Positions 18,844-28,928 of a DNA stretch of 64,000 nt are shown here, piece by piece. The notes under the pieces are model-generated. The model was not told the DNA's origin, did no database searches, and saw only the letters and a list, made by a program, of their open reading frames with translations. Location of the stretch: the NCBI RefSeq assembly GCF_015277735.1, contig NZ_JADHDA010000002.1, positions 186,001 to 250,000 on the forward strand. The letters run 5' to 3'. The position numbers and the translations under genes are program-made. Numbering within the stretch: the stretch's first letter is position 1; every line of letters starts with the position of its first letter. The DNA is from Psychrobacter sp. NG254 (GTDB lineage Bacteria; Pseudomonadota; Gammaproteobacteria; Pseudomonadales; Moraxellaceae).

Positions 18844-20124
18844 TTACTTGCGATCTTCGACCTTTACAAAATCACGGCGCGTTTCACCAGTATATAACTG
18901 ACGTGGGCGACCGATTTTGAATGGTGCACTGTGCATCTCTAACCAATGGCTGATCCAACCAGAAGTACGAGCCAATGCAAAGATTACGGTAAACATTGAC
19001 GTTGGGATACCGATGGCTTTTAAGATGATACCAGAGTAAAAATCAACGTTTGGATATAGGTTACGCTCGATGAAAAACGGGTCTTCTAAAGCGATTTTCT
19101 CTAATGCCATCGCCAACTCAAGCTTAGGATCATTGATGCCGAGTGCTTCTAGTACTTCATCACAAGTCTCTTTCATTACTTGAGCGCGTGGATCAAAGTT
19201 TTTGTAGACACGGTGACCAAAGCCCATTAGCTTCACTTCACGGCTCTTCACTTTTTCCATGAATTCAGGCACGTTTTCAACCGTACCGATTTCATCGAGC
19301 ATCTCAAGAACGGCTTCGTTGGCGCCGCCATGTGATGGACCCCATAACGCAGCGATACCAGCAGCGATACACGCATAAGGGTTAGCACCCGTAGAGCCTG
19401 CTAAACGTACCGTTGAGGTAGAAGCATTTTGCTCATGGTCAGCGTGCAATGTAAAGATTTTGTCCATTGCGCGAGTGATAACATCGTTTTTCTCATAGTC
19501 TACATCAGCAGGCGTTGCAAACATCATGTATAAGAAGTTCTCTGCGTAGTTAAAGTCATTACGCGGATACATGAATGGTTCGCCCTGAGAGTATTTATAA
19601 CTCATCGCAGCAAGCGTAGGCATCTTAGCAATCAGGCGAATAGCTGTGATTTCGCGATGTTCTTCATTGCTCACGTCTAGGTCTTCATGATAGAACGCTG
19701 ATAAGGCACCAACGACACCAACCATAATAGCCATTGGATGAGCGTCACGGCGGAAGCCTTCAAAGAACTTACGCAATTGATCATGAACAGCAGTATGCTC
19801 GCGGATTTTTTCAAAGAAAACAGCTTTTTGCTCAGCGTTAGGTAGATCACCATGAATCAGCGCATAAGCGACTTCTAGGTATTCAGCATTGTTTGCTAAC
19901 TCGTCAATAGGGTAACCGCGATGCAATAGCTCGCCTTTACCACCATCAATGAAGGTGATTTTTGATTCGACAGGAGCGGTTGCCATGAAACCCGGATCAT
20001 AGGTCCAGTAGCCAGCTTGTTGGAAAGCAGCAACTTCGATTACTGACGGTCCCAAAGTACCTTCAGTAATAGGAAGTTGGTAGTCCTTACCATCTACGGT
20101 CAATGTGGCTTGATTGTCAGCCAT
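18844..20124 (-). CDS. gltA: Citrate synthase GltA
   Basis: Condenses acetyl-CoA and oxaloacetate to citrate, the entry step of the TCA cycle. The 426-residue length and sequence fit the hexameric, NADH-sensitive type of Gram-negative bacteria. Catalytic histidines lie in [11 protein letters not shown] and [14 protein letters not shown], and a conserved Asp near [24 protein letters not shown] lies 6 nt before the ATG. It is divergent from the sdh-suc cluster across a 1-kb spacer, the arrangement known from Acinetobacter and Pseudomonas. Confidence 0.97.
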   Translation of the reverse strand: MADNQATLTVDGKDYQLPITEGTLGPSVIEVAAFQQAGYWTYDPGFMATAPVESKITFIDGGKGELLHRGYPIDELANNAEYLEVAYALIHGDLPNAEQKAVFFEKIREHTAVHDQLRKFFEGFRRDAHPMAIMVGVVGALSAFYHEDLDVSNEEHREITAIRLIAKMPTLAAMSYKYSQGEPFMYPRNDFNYAENFLYMMFATPADVDYEKNDVITRAMDKIFTLHADHEQNASTSTVRLAGSTGANPYACIAAGIAALWGPSHGGANEAVLEMLDEIGTVENVPEFMEKVKSREVKLMGFGHRVYKNFDPRAQVMKETCDEVLEALGINDPKLELAMALEKIALEDPFFIERNLYPNVDFYSGIILKAIGIPTSMFTVIFALARTSGWISHWLEMHSAPFKIGRPRQLYTGETRRDFVKVEDRK

Positions 20125-21144
20125 AATTTAATCTCCATTGTTTTAACTTGTTAGAACAAAAATAATAGTGACGCACACCCTCGCGTCATAAATAGTCAAA
20201 TGGCCAAAATGAATGTGACCCATTTAATATGCAGGCTATATTAGCAGTTATTACTTAAGTTTTGAAAAGACTTTTACTCGCTAGACCACCAATAGACGTG
20301 CGCTAATAGTGCTTATCGGCTGTAAACTTTGTATCAAAATATGTCTGTCAGGTTATTTTACTTAAAATACATCTCTTCATGAGAAAGTTTACAGCAGCAT
20401 TACAAGTCTAATATTTTCGGTTTTTCAATATAATTCAGAGACAAATCTCACAAACAATCACAGCAAAAACTGGCAGAGTATACCTAGCAAGCGAGTGACA
20501 GTTTTTGATAATAATTGCTATTAGAAATCAGCATTGTCTTTTTTCAAGAATTTATCGATCAAGTATGTATATATTCTTACTAGAGGGATAAGTTTGTAAT
20601 TATCGCTCAGTCATTTTATAATTGTAGCCATTAACTAGCACTAGCTTTGCGCGAATGAACAAATGATCATGCTATAGTGTCGCTCAGAGCGTATTCTATT
20701 CATGCTTATTTACGATTGTCTGGTATTACGATAGGCCAAACCGCATTCTATGGTTTGAATTTTCTTCTTAACCAATCTTTTCTATTTGTTTGGCACAGTG
20801 TTTTGAGTGCTCAGCATAAGGTCTGCTCTGATATAGAAGACATAGTAACGCTGTCTTGTTCTTCATACGACCTATAAAAATAGACTGGTTAGTCGATCTT
20901 ACTCATGTTTATTCTCTTTGTTGTATAATAGATAGGTTGTTTGATAGGCCTGTCAGTTCGACAAACGATATTGAGCCGTCTATCCATACCTTTATATACA
21001 TGATCCTTTCTTCATATTTAGCGCAAACTAAACGAAGTCAGCTAGCTCTTCCTTACTTTATTCGTCTCGTGTGTTGCTCGATGCTTAATTGACACTATTT
21101 ATGTCTAGCATTGATAGCAGATACAGGAGTATAACCGCAAAAGG
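20125..21144. other. Long gltA-sdhC divergent intergenic region (1020 bp)
   Basis: No convincing gene: the short frames here have no ribosome-binding site or coding character. An extended -10 promoter-like site TGCTATAGT is at 20670-20678 on plus; if real, the sdhC mRNA would have a leader of about 460 nt. A second TATAAT at 20924-20929 has no good -35. The length suggests regulation by catabolite or iron signals, but no operator was recognised. Confidence 0.45.
20670..20678 (+). promoter_or_regulatory. Possible extended -10 promoter for sdhC
   Basis: TGCTATAGT fits the TGn-TATAAT extended -10 pattern. A TTGCGC lies 20 bp before the hexamer, which is too far for a good -35. Confidence 0.3.
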
Positions 21145-21531
21145 ATGCCCGCTGTGAAAAGCAACCGACCTATTGATCTGCCTCTAAGCCAAGTGATTAG
21201 CGTTAATCGCTCACCGATCGCGATCGCCTCTATCTTGCATCGTATCTCTGGCATTATTTTATTTTTATTGATTCCTGTCATGCTGTGGATACTACAGAAC
21301 TCACTGGCATCGCCTGAGAGTTTTGCAACTGTATTTGACAATGTACTTGTGCGCTTTTTGGCATGGATATTTGTTGCAGCCATCGCATATCATTTTGTGA
21401 TGGGTATCAAACATTTATTTGCTGATATGGGCATGAATGAAGAGCTAAAATCTGGCCGCACTGCCTCTATGGTCAGTTTTGTGATTGCAGCGATTTTAGT
21501 TGTCGCGTCATTTGTATGGGTGATGTTCTAA
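21145..21531 (+). CDS. sdhC: Succinate dehydrogenase cytochrome b556 subunit SdhC
   Basis: Membrane anchor subunit that binds haem b and ubiquinone in complex II. The 128 residues have three hydrophobic spans. The family signature is near the start: RPIDLPLSQ, then SIAHRISG-like ASILHRISGIILF with the quinone-site Ser/His/Arg. The haem ligand His is in YHFVMGIKHLFADMG. sdhD starts inside its stop codon (TAATG). Confidence 0.94.
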   Translation: MPAVKSNRPIDLPLSQVISVNRSPIAIASILHRISGIILFLLIPVMLWILQNSLASPESFATVFDNVLVRFLAWIFVAAIAYHFVMGIKHLFADMGMNEELKSGRTASMVSFVIAAILVVASFVWVMF

Positions 21532-21938
21532 TGATAAAAAATGATTCAGGAATCAAAAGCGCGACTGGTCTGACAGGTTCAGGCTCACGTGATTGGATTA
21601 TTCAGCGTATTAGTGCTGTCGTTTTAGCCGTTTATAGTGTGGTATTGCTAGGCTTCTTTTTGACCCATGGCAATGTTACTTTCGTTGAATGGTCATCATT
21701 CATGACCAGCCTACCAATGCGTTTGTTCAGTTTGGTTGCAGTACTTGCACTAGCTGGCCATGCTTGGGTTGGCATGTGGACAGTATTTACTGACTATATT
21801 ACAACAGGCAAGTTGGGCTCAAGCGCAGCAGGTCTACGTTTGGTATTACAGTCATTGATGATTATCGCTATTTTAGTCTTTCTATTTTGGGGCATTATGA
21901 TTTTTTGGGGTAACGGCTTCGGTATCGCTGCTGTTTAA
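21531..21938 (+). CDS. sdhD: Succinate dehydrogenase membrane anchor subunit SdhD
   Basis: Second membrane anchor of complex II, forming the quinone and haem sites with SdhC. The 135-residue protein has three spans and the motifs SGSRDWIIQRISAVVLAVYS near the N-terminus and GHAWVGMWTVFTDY, where the His is the haem ligand. The ATG at 21531 overlaps the sdhC stop codon, indicating translational coupling. An upstream in-frame GTG (21516) lies within sdhC and is not favoured. Confidence 0.93.
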   Translation: MIKNDSGIKSATGLTGSGSRDWIIQRISAVVLAVYSVVLLGFFLTHGNVTFVEWSSFMTSLPMRLFSLVAVLALAGHAWVGMWTVFTDYITTGKLGSSAAGLRLVLQSLMIIAILVFLFWGIMIFWGNGFGIAAV

Positions 21939-21970
21939 CCATTAATTCATACCTTTACTCTCTATAAATA

Positions 21971-22121
21971 ATAGCGGATGTACTCAGTAGCGTTACTAAC
22001 TGCTGAATGACTCCAAAGCCATCCGTTATAGCCGATAATAGTCATAGCATTGGGCAATTTCTGACTTGAGCAGTCACTTAAAGACAGCTGAGTCAATTTG
22101 AAAGTAAGTGAAATTGGCTCA
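21971..22121 (+). promoter_or_regulatory. Structured intercistronic region between sdhD and sdhA
   Basis: Two stem-loops are visible in the unusually long 352-bp sdhD-sdhA gap. First: 21971-21980 pairs with 22020-22029 (ten pairs, one G-U), enclosing an inner 6-bp stem CAGTAG/CTGCTG. Second: TGAGTCAATTT (22089-22099) pairs with AAATTGGCTCA (22111-22121), ten of eleven positions plus a possible wobble. Neither has a T-run, so mRNA processing or stability control is more likely than termination. The rest of the gap up to 22290 shows only the sdhA ribosome-binding site. Confidence 0.5.
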
Positions 22122-22290
22122 ATATAAAGATAGATATGCAAATTAAGTGGCCAAAGGTTGTTTGCGTCCTCATCTTAAATAATTGCGTTTAATGGCCGAA
22201 TAAATATGACATTTAGTCCTGCAATGAGATGACGCTTAATACAGCTTTTTTATTTAATTCTAAGCATTAACAGGCATCAGGAAAACCGTA

Positions 22291-24141
22291 ATGGCAACTA
22301 GACAAGATAATACCATTAGTAATATTAAGACCCTCAACTACGATGCAGTCATCGTTGGTGGTGGCGGCTCAGGTATGCGTGCTTCACTACATTTGGCTGA
22401 AGCGGGTATGAAGGTTGCAGTCCTGACCAAAGTATTCCCAACGCGTTCGCACACGGTAGCGGCTCAGGGCGGTATCGGTGCAAGCTTGGGTAACATGAGT
22501 AACGATAACTGGCACTTTCACTTTTATGACACCGTTAAAGGGTCAGATTGGTTAGGCGATCAAGACGCTATCGAATACATGTGCCGTGAAGCGCCAAAAG
22601 TCGTCTATGAGCTTGAGCACATGGGCATGCCGTTTGACCGTAACGAAGATGGCACGATCTATCAGCGTCCGTTTGGTGGTCATACCTCTAACTATGGTGA
22701 AAAAGCCGTTCAACGTGCTTGTGCTGCTGCTGACCGTACAGGTCATGCACTGCTACATACGCTGTATCAGAAAAACCTAGAGCAAGGTACTGAGTTTTTT
22801 ATCGAGTGGATTGCGCTTGATTTGATCAAAGATGAAGCTGGTAACATCAACGGCGTCATCGCACTTGAGCAAGAGACCGGCACTATTGCTGTATTCCAGT
22901 CACCAATTACTGTCCTAGCGACCGGTGGTGCTGGTCGTATCTTTGCGGCTTCTACCAATGCTTATATCAATACTGGTGACGGTATTGGCATGGCGGTCCG
23001 TGCAGGTATTCCATTACAAGATATGGAATTCTGGCAGTTCCACCCAACGGGCGTTCATGGTGCAGGCGTACTATTGACCGAAGGTTGCCGCGGTGAAGGC
23101 GCTATCCTACGTAATAAAGATGGCGAAGCATTCATGGAGCGTTACGCGCCAACCGTAAAAGACTTGGCACCACGTGATCTAGTATCACGCTCTATGGACC
23201 AAGAAATCAAAGAAGGCCGTGGTTGTGGTCCTAATGCTGACCATATCGTGATGGATATGACGCATTTGGGTGTTGAAACCATCATGAAGCGTCTACCATC
23301 AGTGTTCGAGATTGGCAAAAACTTCGCCAACGTAGACATCACTAAAGAGCCTATTCCAGTTATCCCAACCATTCACTATATGATGGGCGGTATTCCAACG
23401 ACGATTCATGGTCAAGTAATCACGCCTGACCTAGAAGCGGGCACGGATGAAGACGGTTTGTATGCTAACGGCACTGTCGTTAAAGGTCTTTACGCTATCG
23501 GCGAATGTGCTTGTGTCAGTGTTCATGGTGCCAACCGTCTAGGTACGAACTCACTACTTGATCTATTGGTGTTTGGCCGTGCTGCTGGTAAGCATATCGT
23601 TGATGAATTCCATCATGCTGACCATAACTACAAGCCACTTGATCCTCGTGTGCTTGACTACACTATGCGTCGTTTGGACAAGCTGCAACAGTCTACTGAA
23701 GGTTACAATGCTCAAGATGTCGCTGATGAGATTCGTGCAGCGATGCAGATGCATGCTAGCGTATTCCGTACCCAAGCAATGATGGACGAAGGCGTTGAGA
23801 AAATTCTAGCGCTAGGCGACAAAATCGACCAGATTCATTTGGCTGATAAATCACAAGTCTTTAACACTGCGCGTATCGAAGCTTTCGAAGTTGCCAACTT
23901 GTATGAAGTGGCTAAAGCAACAATGATATCAGCAGCGATGCGTCATGAAAGCCGCGGCGCTCACAGTGTGTCTGACTACGATCGTCCAGAAGATGATGAC
24001 TATGCACCAAACGGCCGTAATGACCACGATTGGATGAAGCATACCTTATGGTATTCTGAAGGCAATCGCATTATTTATAAGCCAGTTCGCAAAGTTCCAT
24101 TGACGGTTGATTATATCGAGCCAAAAGTCCGCGTCTATTAA
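22291..24141 (+). CDS. sdhA: Succinate dehydrogenase flavoprotein subunit SdhA
   Basis: Catalytic subunit of complex II, oxidising succinate to fumarate. FAD-binding GGGGSGMRASLHLAEAG at about 23-39; His54 in TRSHTVAAQGG is the covalent FAD attachment site. Substrate-binding and catalytic residues lie in QFHPTGVHGAGVLLTEGCRGEG and the HxxP-type region, with the catalytic Arg in the APRDLVSR segment. 616 residues, normal length, complete C-terminus. AGGA lies 8 nt before the ATG. Confidence 0.98.
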   Translation: MATRQDNTISNIKTLNYDAVIVGGGGSGMRASLHLAEAGMKVAVLTKVFPTRSHTVAAQGGIGASLGNMSNDNWHFHFYDTVKGSDWLGDQDAIEYMCREAPKVVYELEHMGMPFDRNEDGTIYQRPFGGHTSNYGEKAVQRACAAADRTGHALLHTLYQKNLEQGTEFFIEWIALDLIKDEAGNINGVIALEQETGTIAVFQSPITVLATGGAGRIFAASTNAYINTGDGIGMAVRAGIPLQDMEFWQFHPTGVHGAGVLLTEGCRGEGAILRNKDGEAFMERYAPTVKDLAPRDLVSRSMDQEIKEGRGCGPNADHIVMDMTHLGVETIMKRLPSVFEIGKNFANVDITKEPIPVIPTIHYMMGGIPTTIHGQVITPDLEAGTDEDGLYANGTVVKGLYAIGECACVSVHGANRLGTNSLLDLLVFGRAAGKHIVDEFHHADHNYKPLDPRVLDYTMRRLDKLQQSTEGYNAQDVADEIRAAMQMHASVFRTQAMMDEGVEKILALGDKIDQIHLADKSQVFNTARIEAFEVANLYEVAKATMISAAMRHESRGAHSVSDYDRPEDDDYAPNGRNDHDWMKHTLWYSEGNRIIYKPVRKVPLTVDYIEPKVRVY

Positions 24142-24350
24142 TCTTAGATGTTGCGCCTGATATACAGCAGCGTTAATGTTTTATCCTTTATTAATTTATT
24201 AAAAAGGTGACCGCCAGCTACATGCACATGCCAGCGCTAGCACGCTATTAATCAGTATTTGGTATCTATTACCAGTACGGATTAATAGTGAGCGCCATCC
24301 TGTTGCAATCTTTGTATGCCCGCCATCACCTACGTGTGGAGTTTAGCATT

Positions 24351-25061
24351 ATGAGCCGAGGTACTCGCACCATCGAAATCTATCGCTACGATCCTGATCT
24401 GGACGCAGCGCCACGCATGCAAACGTATACGGTTGAGTTGTTAGACTCAGATCGTATGTTGCTTGACGTGTTATTACGCCTAAAAAAGGAAGATGAAACA
24501 CTGACCTTCCGTCGCTCTTGCCGTGAAGGCATCTGTGGCTCTGATGGCATGAACATCAATGGCAAAAATGGTCTAGCATGTCTAATCAACATGAATACTT
24601 TGCCAGAAAAAGTAACCGTTCGTCCGTTACCTGGTCTTCCAGTTGTTCGTGATTTGGTCGTCGATATGAACCAATTCTACGAGCAATATGAAAAAGTGCA
24701 TCCGTACTTAATCAACGACCAGCCAGCACCGCCAACAGAGCGTCTACAGTCGCCTGAACAGCGTGAAAAACTGAATGGTCTATATGAATGTATCCTATGT
24801 GCTTGCTGTTCAACCAGCTGCCCATCATTCTGGTGGAACCCTGATAAGTTCCTAGGCCCATCAGCACTATTGCATGCTTATCGCTTTGTTGCTGATAGCC
24901 GTGATGGTGACACTCAAGCGCGTTTGGCTCGTCTAGACGATCCATTTAGCTTGTTCCGTTGCCGCGGTATCATGAACTGTGTATCCGTTTGTCCAAAAGG
25001 CTTGAATCCAACCAAAGCCATTGGTCATCTGCGTAATATGTTGATTGATCAAGCTGGTTAA
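24351..25061 (+). CDS. sdhB: Succinate dehydrogenase iron-sulfur subunit SdhB
   Basis: Electron-transfer subunit of complex II. Three cysteine groups are intact: CREGICGSDGMN...LAC for the 2Fe-2S centre, CILCACCSTSCP for the 4Fe-4S centre, and CRGIMNCVSVCPKGLNP for the 3Fe-4S centre. The ATG at 24351 gives 236 residues and has GGAG 9 nt upstream; the frame extends to a GTG at 24288 but those residues are not conserved. A strong terminator follows. Confidence 0.96.
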   Translation: MSRGTRTIEIYRYDPDLDAAPRMQTYTVELLDSDRMLLDVLLRLKKEDETLTFRRSCREGICGSDGMNINGKNGLACLINMNTLPEKVTVRPLPGLPVVRDLVVDMNQFYEQYEKVHPYLINDQPAPPTERLQSPEQREKLNGLYECILCACCSTSCPSFWWNPDKFLGPSALLHAYRFVADSRDGDTQARLARLDDPFSLFRCRGIMNCVSVCPKGLNPTKAIGHLRNMLIDQAG

Positions 25062-25082
25062 TCGCTCTAGATAGATGCAACA

Positions 25083-25119
25083 CAAAAACACCACCTATTT
25101 TATTGGGTGGTGTTTTTGT
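25083..25119 (+). terminator. Intrinsic terminator downstream of sdhB
   Basis: ACAAAAACACCACC pairs with GGTGGTGTTTTTGT around a short AT loop, 20 bp past sdhB. It separates sdhCDAB from the suc genes, so sucA needs its own promoter. Confidence 0.9.
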
Positions 25120-25276
25120 TTATTTAATAGACTTTTAAATACGATATGACAATTGATATATAATTGGCAGGTGATACGACAGTAAAACTGTACAAGTAAT
25201 GCGTTGGTCATATGTAAGAATATCTGATATATAAATAGGCAGACGATATAATTCAGATATGGACGCGAGCAAATTT

Positions 25277-25285
25277 TGGTATAAT
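25277..25285 (+). promoter_or_regulatory. Extended -10 promoter upstream of sucA
   Basis: TGGTATAAT is a perfect extended -10 element (TGn plus TATAAT). No -35 is needed for this class. It lies 158 bp after the sdhB terminator and about 600 bp before sucA. Confidence 0.5.
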
Positions 25286-25892
25286 CACGCCACAAGTTTA
25301 AGCAGATGATTGATAGAATGTGTTTGTATAAGTTTGATGTTTATTTTGAATACTATAGTGATACATCTAGGATTGATAATAGTTATTCATTATGTAAATA
25401 ACTATTATTGAGCAAACAAACTATGTGATAAAAAACAAACATGTTATTCTATACAGCAGTGTATGTTTGTCTGGTAAGACTTGATGTATCGTCATTTCAG
25501 GAACGCTTTGGCAAAAAAAGCCAGTTTAATAGGCCAGCCAAATAAATCGACAGTTTATTGATAGACGGTTATTAATAAATTGGTTATGACTAAAAGAAGT
25601 ATATATAAATTAATGTTGTGAATCGAGACAGATCAGAAAACTGTACGTTCACAAATAATTTTATTTTTGATATAGGTATTGCAATAGGCGTTGTCATCAC
25701 TATGTAGCATCACTTGCTTATTTAGACAATGACACCGGTTTAGAGTAGTGGCAATACTTGAGGGTAAAAGTGTTTTATCGACCACTATTAGATGAGATGA
25801 GATGAGACAAATTGTCCAACCATCTAATATATGACGATTGACACAATCATAAGCACGATTCCATTCATTTATCTATCAAATAGACGATTATT

Positions 25893-28772
25893 ATGAATAG
25901 TATAACCAAAGAAAAAGCAGGCTCAGGGCATACTGAGCTGGCCGCAGACAACGCCAACTATATAGAAGCTCTTTATGAGCAGTACCTAACTGACCCGAGT
26001 AGTGTTGATGAAGAGTGGCAGACGTACTTTGCGCAATATAAATCGCAAAACGATGCTCAGCACAATGCTATCAAAGATCAGTTTTTACTCTTAGCACGCA
26101 ATCAGACTGCGAATAAGAGCAGCAGCGATAGCACTGAGTCAGACAGCAAGTCAGATAATGGCGATCCCAAGCAAATGGGTGTGCAGCAGCTTATCTCAGC
26201 ATACCGTCGCCGTGGTCACCGCCGTGCCAAGCTAGACCCTTTAGATTTACATCCACGTGCAGAAGTGGAAGATCTAACACTCGCCTATCACAACCTTTCA
26301 GAAGCTGACCTTGATACTGTATTTCCTACCAATGATTTAGTCATTGGCAAAGATGAAGCGCCATTGCGTGAAATCATTGAGATCATGGAACGTGTCTACT
26401 GCCGCCATATCGGTATCGAATACATGCACGTGACCACCAGCACCGAAAAACGCTGGATGGAAGAGTATGTAGAAACCAACTTAGGTTACATCAAATTTGA
26501 TGAAGAAAAGCGTCTGTCTATTCTTGAGCGTCTGACGGCGGCTGAAGGTCTAGAAAAATATCTAGCGCGTAAATACACAGGTGTTAAGCGTTTTGGTTTG
26601 GAAGGGGGCGAAAGCTTCATTCCTGCGATCAATGAAATCATCCAACGTGCGGGCGGTTATGGCACCAAAGAGATGGTTATTGGCATGGCTCACCGTGGCC
26701 GCCTAAATCTATTGGTCAACATCTTGGGTAAAAACCCTGCGGACTTGTTTGATGAGTTTGATGGTAAAGTACAGCCAGAAAAAGGCTCAGGCGATGTAAA
26801 ATACCACAACGGTTTTTCATCTAATGTGATGACACCGGGTGGTGAAGCGCATCTAGCGTTAGCGTTTAACCCATCGCATCTTGAGATTGTCGCACCAGTA
26901 CTACAAGGGTCAGTACGTGCCCGTCAAGTACGTCGCAACGATCAGCCACTATTGGATAACACAGGTGGTAACTCAGTATTGCCAATCGTCATTCATGGTG
27001 ATGCGGCCTTTGCTGGTCAGGGCGTGGTTCAAGAAACCTTCCAGATGTCACAAACCCGTGCTTATACCACTGGTGGTACTGTACATATCGTTATCAATAA
27101 CCAAGTTGGTTTTACCACCAGCCGTCAAGAAGATGTTCGTTCAACCGAATATTGTACTGACGTTGCCAAGATGGTACATGCACCTATCTTGCATGTGAAT
27201 GGCGATGACCCTGAGTCAGTGGTATTTGCGGCTCAATTGGCATTGGACTACCGTCATCAATTTGACAAAGACATCATCATTGATTTGTTCTGTTATCGTC
27301 GTAACGGCCATAACGAAGCTGATGAGCCTTCAGCAACTCAGCCATTGATGTATGCTGTGATTAAGCAATTGCCAACGACTCGCACGCTTTATGCACAGAA
27401 GCTTATCGCAGATGGCATCTTGACTGCGGACAGAGAAAAGCAGTATGAAGATGATTATCGCGAGTCTTTAGATCGTGGTGATTATGTTGTCAGCTCTTTG
27501 GTTCAAGAGCCTAACGAACAACTATTTGTAGATTGGACACCATATCTCGGCCATGAATTGGTTGATGAGTGGGACACCAGTGTTGATATCGAAAAACTTA
27601 AAGGTTATGGACGCCGTATGGCTGAGATGCCAGAGGGTTACAAACTACAGCGCCAAGTTCAAAAATTAGTCGAGCAGCGTCTAGCTATGCAGACTGGCGA
27701 AGAGCCACTTAACTGGGGTGCGGCTGAAACATTGGCTTATGCCTCATTAGTCGATAACGATGACGTCCTAGTACGTATCACTGGTGAAGATGTTGGCCGT
27801 GGTACTTTCTCACATCGTCACAGTGAAATTTACAATGTGAATGACGGCAGCATGTATGTGCCACTGGCTCACATGAGTGAAACCCAAGCGCGCTTTGCAA
27901 CCTATAACTCATTGCTATCAGAAGAAGCAGTATTGGCATTTGAGTATGGCTATGCAACGACAGTACCAAATGCATTGGTCGTTTGGGAAGCTCAGTTTGG
28001 CGATTTCGTCAACGGTGCTCAGGTTGTTATTGATCAGTTTATCTCAAGTGGCGAAACCAAATGGCAGCGTGTTTGTGGTTTGACTATGCTGTTGCCACAT
28101 GGCTTTGAAGGTCAAGGTCCTGAGCATTCATCAGCTCGTCTTGAGCGTTTCTTACAGCTGTGTGCTGAAGACAATATGCAAGTTATTACGCCAACGACGC
28201 CAGCGCAAATATATCATGCATTACGTCGCCAAGCGGTGCGTCCAATTCGTAAGCCATTGATTGTTATGTCACCAAAGAGCTTGTTACGTCATAAGCTGGC
28301 AACGTCTCAATTAGAAGAGCTGGCTAATGGTAAGTTTGAGACAGTATTGCCAGAGCTAGACAATCACAATGCAGACAGCGTGACTCGTATGGTGCTATGT
28401 GGTGGCAAGGTTTATTATGATCTGTTAGAACAACGCCGTGCATTGGGACTTGATCATGTTGCTATCGTTCGTATCGAGCAGCTGTATCCGCTTCCTGAGA
28501 AGCGTCTGGTTGAAGAGATTGAGAAATACAGCAATCTAACAGAGATCGTATGGACGCAAGAAGAGCCATTGAATCAAGGCGCTTGGTACTATTTGGCACC
28601 GAGTATGTTCCGTATTGTCGTACCACATCCAACCAAGGCGAAAGTCATGGAACCAGTGGCACGCCCTGCCAGTGCTGCACCTGCAACGGGCTCACCCAAA
28701 CTGCATACTCAGCAGCAGCAAGCACTAATTGCTGGTGGTCTCGGTATCAGTGTTGACGAGTTGGCTAAGTAA
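25893..28772 (+). CDS. sucA: 2-oxoglutarate dehydrogenase E1 component SucA
   Basis: Thiamine-diphosphate-dependent decarboxylase of the 2-oxoglutarate dehydrogenase complex. 959 residues: N-terminal Y(I/L)EALYEQYLTDPSSVDEEWQ, TPP region GMAHRGRLNLL and GDAAFAGQGVVQE, NNQVGFTTS, and the C-terminal transketolase-like half with VGRGTFSHRH and EAQFGDFVNGAQVVIDQF. A Ser/Asp-rich low-complexity insert lies around residues 73-93. The ATG at 25893 has only a weak ribosome-binding site. It heads sucAB-lpd-sucCD. Confidence 0.97.
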   Translation: MNSITKEKAGSGHTELAADNANYIEALYEQYLTDPSSVDEEWQTYFAQYKSQNDAQHNAIKDQFLLLARNQTANKSSSDSTESDSKSDNGDPKQMGVQQLISAYRRRGHRRAKLDPLDLHPRAEVEDLTLAYHNLSEADLDTVFPTNDLVIGKDEAPLREIIEIMERVYCRHIGIEYMHVTTSTEKRWMEEYVETNLGYIKFDEEKRLSILERLTAAEGLEKYLARKYTGVKRFGLEGGESFIPAINEIIQRAGGYGTKEMVIGMAHRGRLNLLVNILGKNPADLFDEFDGKVQPEKGSGDVKYHNGFSSNVMTPGGEAHLALAFNPSHLEIVAPVLQGSVRARQVRRNDQPLLDNTGGNSVLPIVIHGDAAFAGQGVVQETFQMSQTRAYTTGGTVHIVINNQVGFTTSRQEDVRSTEYCTDVAKMVHAPILHVNGDDPESVVFAAQLALDYRHQFDKDIIIDLFCYRRNGHNEADEPSATQPLMYAVIKQLPTTRTLYAQKLIADGILTADREKQYEDDYRESLDRGDYVVSSLVQEPNEQLFVDWTPYLGHELVDEWDTSVDIEKLKGYGRRMAEMPEGYKLQRQVQKLVEQRLAMQTGEEPLNWGAAETLAYASLVDNDDVLVRITGEDVGRGTFSHRHSEIYNVNDGSMYVPLAHMSETQARFATYNSLLSEEAVLAFEYGYATTVPNALVVWEAQFGDFVNGAQVVIDQFISSGETKWQRVCGLTMLLPHGFEGQGPEHSSARLERFLQLCAEDNMQVITPTTPAQIYHALRRQAVRPIRKPLIVMSPKSLLRHKLATSQLEELANGKFETVLPELDNHNADSVTRMVLCGGKVYYDLLEQRRALGLDHVAIVRIEQLYPLPEKRLVEEIEKYSNLTEIVWTQEEPLNQGAWYYLAPSMFRIVVPHPTKAKVMEPVARPASAAPATGSPKLHTQQQQALIAGGLGISVDELAK

Positions 28773-28928
28773 TAGGCTGTTTGACCGAAAGATTATAGAA
28801 AATAAATGAATCAGGCGATAACAGTCAGTACTTTTTAATATGCTCTAATCGACACACGTTAAATTGATACTGGCTGCCTATCACGACTTAACAATAAGTA
28901 TGAATATCCAAATCTAAGGAGTATATCG

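Larger units (their letters stand above)
25062..25892. other. Long sdhB-sucA intergenic region (831 bp)
   Basis: Apart from the terminator and the extended -10 site at 25277-25285, this AT-rich stretch holds no convincing gene. A 27-codon frame at 25318-25401 lacks a ribosome-binding site. Three and a half tandem GATGA units lie at 25791-25808. The ~600-nt sucA leader is unexplained. Confidence 0.45.

Noticed and set aside
20677..21092. Two overlapping short plus-strand frames in the gltA-sdhC spacer (66 and 78 codons)
   Set aside because: No ribosome-binding sites, unusual composition, no recognisable similarity; consistent with chance frames in AT-rich non-coding DNA.
25318..25401. 27-codon frame behind the putative sucA promoter
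   Set aside because: No ribosome-binding site and no recognisable peptide; not enough evidence to call a leader peptide.
25791..25808. (GATGA) tandem repeat as a phase-variation tract
   Set aside because: Only about three and a half units and not inside a reading frame; too short to claim phase variation.
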